Shown here in pieces: positions 59,021 to 64,000 of a stretch of 64,000 nucleotides of DNA. Every line of letters begins with the position of its first letter. The stretch's first letter is position 1. Below the pieces are notes generated by a model. It ran no database searches. It worked only from the letters and a program-made list of their open reading frames with translations, and was not told the DNA's origin. Origin of the DNA: Mycobacterium colombiense (GTDB lineage: Bacteria; Actinomycetota; Actinomycetes; Mycobacteriales; Mycobacteriaceae). The position numbers and the translations under genes are program-made. The DNA lies in contig NZ_LZKI01000073.1 of the NCBI RefSeq assembly GCF_001672755.1, positions 159,801 to 223,800 of the forward strand, written 5' to 3'.

Positions 59021-59730
59021 CGGCGCACCACGGTCTCGGCCAGCAACAGATCGAGCTGGGTGGTGATCTTGAACGCCAGCGGATCTCCGTCGACGACCTG
59101 GACCTGGCCGCCGACATGCTCGACCAGCGACGCGTCGTCGGTGAAACCGGCGCCGCCACCGGCCTGATAGGCCCCGTAGGCGCGCAACAGCAGTTCGGTG
59201 GCGAAGCCCTGCGGGGTCTGCACGGCGCGCAGCCCGGCGCGCTCCGGAGTACCCAGGACCACCCCGTTGGCGTCCACGGCCTTGATGGTGTCATGCAACC
59301 GCAGCGCGGGCACCACGGCGTCGTGCCCGCCCCGCAGCGCCTCCACCACGCGGGTGATCAGCGCCGGGGGCGTCAACGCCCGTGCGGCGTCGTGCACCAG
59401 CACGAACTCGGGTGCCGCCGTCGGCAGGGCCGCCAGGGCAAGGTTGACGGATTCGGTGCGGTCGGCGCCGCCGGCGACGACGGTGGCCTGCCCGGCGCCG
59501 ACGTGGCCGCCCAGCACCTGCTTGGCGTCGTCGACGCGGTCGGCGGGAACCGCCACCACGACGTGATCGACCACCCCGGAATTCAGCAATCCGGCGACGG
59601 CGCGTTGCAGCAGCGTGCGGCCGTCAACCAAACAGAATGCCTTGGGAATTCCTGCGGCCAGCCGTTCGCCCGACCCTGCGGCGGGGACGACTGCAACTAC
59701 TTTGCCTGAGGTGCCCGTCTCCGGGGCCAC
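59017..59730 (-). CDS. ispD: 2-C-methyl-D-erythritol 4-phosphate cytidylyltransferase
   Basis: A 237-residue cytidylyltransferase. The CTP-binding motif is [31 protein letters not shown] and VQTPQGF are the other hallmarks. It makes CDP-methylerythritol, two MEP-pathway steps before IspF. The GTG at 59730 ([17 protein letters not shown]) fits the family length; an earlier start would overlap carD. Confidence 0.96.
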   Translation of the reverse strand: MAPETGTSGKVVAVVPAAGSGERLAAGIPKAFCLVDGRTLLQRAVAGLLNSGVVDHVVVAVPADRVDDAKQVLGGHVGAGQATVVAGGADRTESVNLALAALPTAAPEFVLVHDAARALTPPALITRVVEALRGGHDAVVPALRLHDTIKAVDANGVVLGTPERAGLRAVQTPQGFATELLLRAYGAYQAGGGAGFTDDASLVEHVGGQVQVVDGDPLAFKITTQLDLLLAETVVRR

Positions 59731-59746
59731 CGAAGTGTCAGGACCT

Positions 59747-60259
<513 letters not shown>

Positions 60260-60524
60260 TCATCCTAACACGGCCGCCTAGCTACGCGCGAAGCAACGAT
60301 GCAGGTCAGGGGCACAACACGCGCAGATTAGGGGTTGACATGGGGATCAAGTCGTGCAGTGCAGCACATTACCAACGCTCCGAAAGCGGCCCGGCGGTGG
60401 CCTATCCGAGGCCCATTCGGGCGCTCCTGCGCTGGTCTGGCGCCCCGCGCTATCGCGCGCGGGACGTTCCTACTACTGTGCATAGTTGCATCAGTCGGAC
60501 CGGCTCAGCAGGAGGCCTGAGAGA

Positions 60525-61085
60525 GTGAACCGCTTCAAGATCCGCCTCGGCCGTCCCGCGCTCGCCGTCGCCGGGGTGATGGCCGTTCTGGCCGCCCTGC
60601 TGAGCGGTTGCGGAGCCGGTCAGGTGTCACAGATGGCGGTCCAGGAGCCCGCCATCAACGGCAACAAGGTCACGTTCAACAACGTGGCGTTGCGCGACAT
60701 CCGGATCCAGGCCAACCAGAGCGGCGACTACCTCAAGCCGGGCCGGACCGTGGACCTGGTGCTGGTGGCCGTCAACCAGTCGCCGAATTCCGCCGATCGG
60801 CTGGTCGGCATCACCACCGACATCGGCACGGTTACGGTCAGCGGCGACGCCCGGCTACCCGCCGGCGGGACGCTGTTCGTCGGCACGCCCGAGGGGCAGA
60901 AGGTGGCTCCCGGCCCGGTCGGTTCCAACACCGCGGCGGCCAAGGCGACCGTCAATCTGGCCAAGCCGATCTCCAACGGCCTCCTCTACAACTTCACCTT
61001 CAACTTCGAGAAGGCCGGGCAGGCCACCGTCGCCGTGCCGATTTCGGCCGGGTTGACGCCGCCGCAGCAAAACCAAGCGGGGTAA
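60525..61085 (+). CDS. lpqE: Lipoprotein LpqE
   Basis: A 186-residue lipoprotein (182 in M. tuberculosis). The lipobox is LLSGC with Cys29. The mature part is a beta-rich immunoglobulin-like domain (NNVALRDIRIQANQSGDYLKPGRTVDLVLVAVNQSP). The role is unknown. The GTG at 60525 has GGAGG 9 nt upstream. The 289-bp gap to carD (60236-60524) holds both promoters; I see no gene in it. Confidence 0.93.
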   Translation: MNRFKIRLGRPALAVAGVMAVLAALLSGCGAGQVSQMAVQEPAINGNKVTFNNVALRDIRIQANQSGDYLKPGRTVDLVLVAVNQSPNSADRLVGITTDIGTVTVSGDARLPAGGTLFVGTPEGQKVAPGPVGSNTAAAKATVNLAKPISNGLLYNFTFNFEKAGQATVAVPISAGLTPPQQNQAG

Positions 61086-61122
61086 CCGCCTGTCGTGACG
61101 CGGGCTTGTCGTAGCGGCTCGA

Positions 61123-61128
61123 TACCGT
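61123..61128 (+). promoter_or_regulatory. Leaderless -10 element of radA
   Basis: TACCGT is followed by exactly 6 nt and the GTG start at 61135. No ribosome site is present. Confidence 0.6.
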
Positions 61129-61134
61129 CATGGC

Positions 61135-62571
61135 GTGGCAACTGCGCGCTCCCAATACCGGTGTTCGGAATGCCGGCATATCACCGCGAAGTGGGTCGGC
61201 CGCTGCATGGAGTGCGGCACCTGGGGCACCGTTGACGAGGTCCCGCTACTCAGTGCGGTCGCCGGCCGGCGCAGCGGCCTGGCCACGGCGTCGCCGGCCG
61301 TGCCCATCACCTCTATCGAGCCCAACGCGAGCCAGCACCGCACGACGGGTGTAGACGAACTCGACCGCGTGCTCGGCGGCGGTGTGGTGCCCGGCTCGGT
61401 CACGCTGCTGGCCGGTGACCCCGGGGTGGGCAAGTCGACGCTGCTGCTCGAGGTCGCGCACCGCTGGGCGCAATCCGGCCGTCGCGCGCTGTACATCTCC
61501 GGTGAGGAGTCCGCGGGCCAGATCCGGCTGCGCGCCGACCGCATCGGCTGCGGCAGCGACGAGCTCTATCTGGCCGCCGAATCCGACCTGCACACCGTGC
61601 TCGAGCACATCGCCACGGTCCGGCCGGCGCTGGTGATCGTGGACTCGGTGCAGACCATGTCCACCACCGAGGCCGACGGTGTGGCCGGCGGCGTCACGCA
61701 GGTACGCGCGGTGACGGCGGCGCTGACCGCCGCGGCCAAAACCAATGCGGTCGCGCTGATCCTGGTCGGGCACGTGACCAAAGACGGGGCCATCGCCGGG
61801 CCGCGTTCCCTCGAGCATCTGGTGGACGTGGTGCTGCACTTCGAAGGCGACCGCAACGGCTCGCTGCGCATGGTCCGGGGGATCAAGAACCGGTTCGGGG
61901 CCGCCGACGAGGTCGGGTGTTTCCTGTTGCACGACAACGGGATCGAGGGCGTCGCCGACCCGTCGAACCTGTTCCTGGATCAGCGTCCCGCCCCGGTCCC
62001 CGGCACCGCGATCACGGTGACGCTCGACGGCAAACGGCCGCTCATCGGCGAGGTGCAGGCGCTGCTGGCCACGCCGGCGGGCGGCTCGCCGCGGCGCGCC
62101 GTCAGCGGCATCGACCATTCCCGGGCCGCGATGATCACCGCAGTGCTGGAGAAGCACGCCAAGCTGCCCGTCGGCGCCAACGACATCTACCTGTCCACGG
62201 TCGGCGGCATGCGGCTGACCGATCCGTCGTCGGACCTGGCGGTCGCGGTCGCGCTCGCTTCGGCGCTAGCCGACCTGCCGCTGCCCACCACGGCGGTGAT
62301 GATCGGCGAGGTGGGACTTGCCGGGGACCTTCGGCGGGTCAGCGGCATGGAGCGGCGCCTGTCCGAAGCCGCGCGCCAAGGCTTCAGCATCGCGCTCATC
62401 CCGGACGGGGACGATCCCCGGCGCGAGATCGTGCCGAACGGGATGCGGGCGCTGCGCGCACCCACCATCGTGGCGGCGCTGGAGCACATGATCGACATCG
62501 CCGACCACCGCGGCGCCGCGCCCGCAAACCCGCGGCGGCTGGACGTGTGCCGCGTCCGGCCTGAAGAATGA
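61135..62571 (+). CDS. radA: DNA repair protein RadA
   Basis: A 478-residue branch-migration ATPase of the RecA superfamily. The N-terminal zinc finger uses Cys10, Cys13, Cys24 and Cys27. Walker A is [16 protein letters not shown], the family KNRFG motif is in [11 protein letters not shown], and the C-terminal half is Lon-protease-like ([26 protein letters not shown]). It acts in recombination intermediates. GTG start with a leaderless promoter signal. disA follows after 6 bp. Confidence 0.97.
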   Translation: MATARSQYRCSECRHITAKWVGRCMECGTWGTVDEVPLLSAVAGRRSGLATASPAVPITSIEPNASQHRTTGVDELDRVLGGGVVPGSVTLLAGDPGVGKSTLLLEVAHRWAQSGRRALYISGEESAGQIRLRADRIGCGSDELYLAAESDLHTVLEHIATVRPALVIVDSVQTMSTTEADGVAGGVTQVRAVTAALTAAAKTNAVALILVGHVTKDGAIAGPRSLEHLVDVVLHFEGDRNGSLRMVRGIKNRFGAADEVGCFLLHDNGIEGVADPSNLFLDQRPAPVPGTAITVTLDGKRPLIGEVQALLATPAGGSPRRAVSGIDHSRAAMITAVLEKHAKLPVGANDIYLSTVGGMRLTDPSSDLAVAVALASALADLPLPTTAVMIGEVGLAGDLRRVSGMERRLSEAARQGFSIALIPDGDDPRREIVPNGMRALRAPTIVAALEHMIDIADHRGAAPANPRRLDVCRVRPEE

Positions 62572-63651
<1,080 letters not shown>

Positions 63652-63675
63652 GTCTGCGCTGAAGCGTGTTCGGTC

Positions 63676-64000
63676 TCAGCCGGCCGGCTGCGGGGGCACC
63701 GGCGGTGCCTCCGGCTGGGGCACGGCGCCCGGCTGACCCGGCCCGGGCACCGGGCCCGGTGGCGGCGGCGGCTGGTTCATGATGAACGGAACCGGCATCG
63801 AGCGCAGGTTGCCCAGCTGCACCACGAGGTTGTAGGTGCCCGGCCCGATAGCGGGACGCGGCAGCGGGCAGTGCGGCGCCGAGCCCATGCCCGTCCACGT
63901 CACCGCGGTGGTCACCTGCTCGCCCGGCGTGAAGGTTTTGATCAGCGTCTCGTTGGACGGAGCGCAGTCCAGGTTCGACCACAGCCGCTTGTTGTCCAGC
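63676..64000 (-). CDS. Secreted/membrane protein, Rv3587c type, C-terminal part
   Basis: The minus-strand frame is open to the right edge, so the 5' end is outside the window. About 107 C-terminal residues are visible: LDNKRLWSNLDCAPSNETL, TAVTWTGMGSAPHCPLPR, then GTYNLVVQLGNLRSMPVPF, and a tail of Pro/Gly/Gln repeats (PPPPPGPVPGPGQPG). Two cysteines fit an extracytoplasmic disulfide. It matches M. tuberculosis Rv3587c in position and sequence. Function unknown. Confidence 0.85.
   Translation of the reverse strand, partial: LDNKRLWSNLDCAPSNETLIKTFTPGEQVTTAVTWTGMGSAPHCPLPRPAIGPGTYNLVVQLGNLRSMPVPFIMNQPPPPPGPVPGPGQPGAVPQPEAPPVPPQPAG

Overview
The window is high-GC mycobacterial chromosome. It most likely comes from a slow-growing non-tuberculous species, because gene order follows the M. 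tuberculosis Rv3537-Rv3587c segment closely while both PPE genes and fdxB of that region are absent. About 60 genes are supported. Orthologue names rest on recalled family sequences, gene order and motifs, not on a search.

Positions 1-43352 are the cholesterol catabolism supercluster. It starts with the 3' part of kstD and chsH3. A minus-strand side-chain operon follows (cyp125, fadE28, fadE29, chsH2, chsH1, ltp2), divergent from fadA5 and a small ddn group. Next come the ring C/D genes: two SDRs, echA20-ipdA-ipdB-ipdC, fadA6, kstR2, ipdF, fadE30, and fadD3-fadE31-32-33-aspB. The ring A/B genes nat and hsaB-hsaC-hsaD-hsaA lie opposite kshB, followed by fadE34 and kstR. Five KstR-type operators and three KstR2-type operators are legible at the expected divergent promoters. 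The genes together shorten the sterol side chain, open rings A and B (KstD, KshB, HsaA-D), and then degrade the remaining propionate-indanedione (FadD3, FadE30-33, IpdA-F, EchA20, FadA6).

Accessory DNA interrupts this core in five places. (1) A frameshifted AbiEi/DUF559-type gene at 2081-2946 is bracketed by paired palindromic repeats. (2) A SatD-like gene and a membrane partner at 16951-18335 sit where fdxB would be. (3) A proline-rich membrane-anchored gene at 20258-21430 sits where a PPE gene would be. (4) A 3-kb block of a coiled-coil protein, a CHAD protein and a membrane glutamate-synthase-like flavoprotein splits nat from hsaB. (5) A TetR/SDR pair with twin operators lies at 38724-40263.

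Positions 43366-64000 are mixed: a LacI-type regulator, a metal ABC transporter behind a Zur-like box, lppH, an orphan pxpA, an MBL hydrolase, arsB2, a large LAL/LuxR regulator, an FAD oxidoreductase and a secreted GDPD. The conserved housekeeping block rlmB-like, cysS, ispF, ispD, carD, lpqE, radA and disA follows, with a partial secreted or membrane protein at the right edge. At least eight genes show a -10 hexamer (TANNNT) exactly 6 nt before the start codon, the usual sign of leaderless mRNAs. I see no tRNA, rRNA, CRISPR array or insertion sequence.
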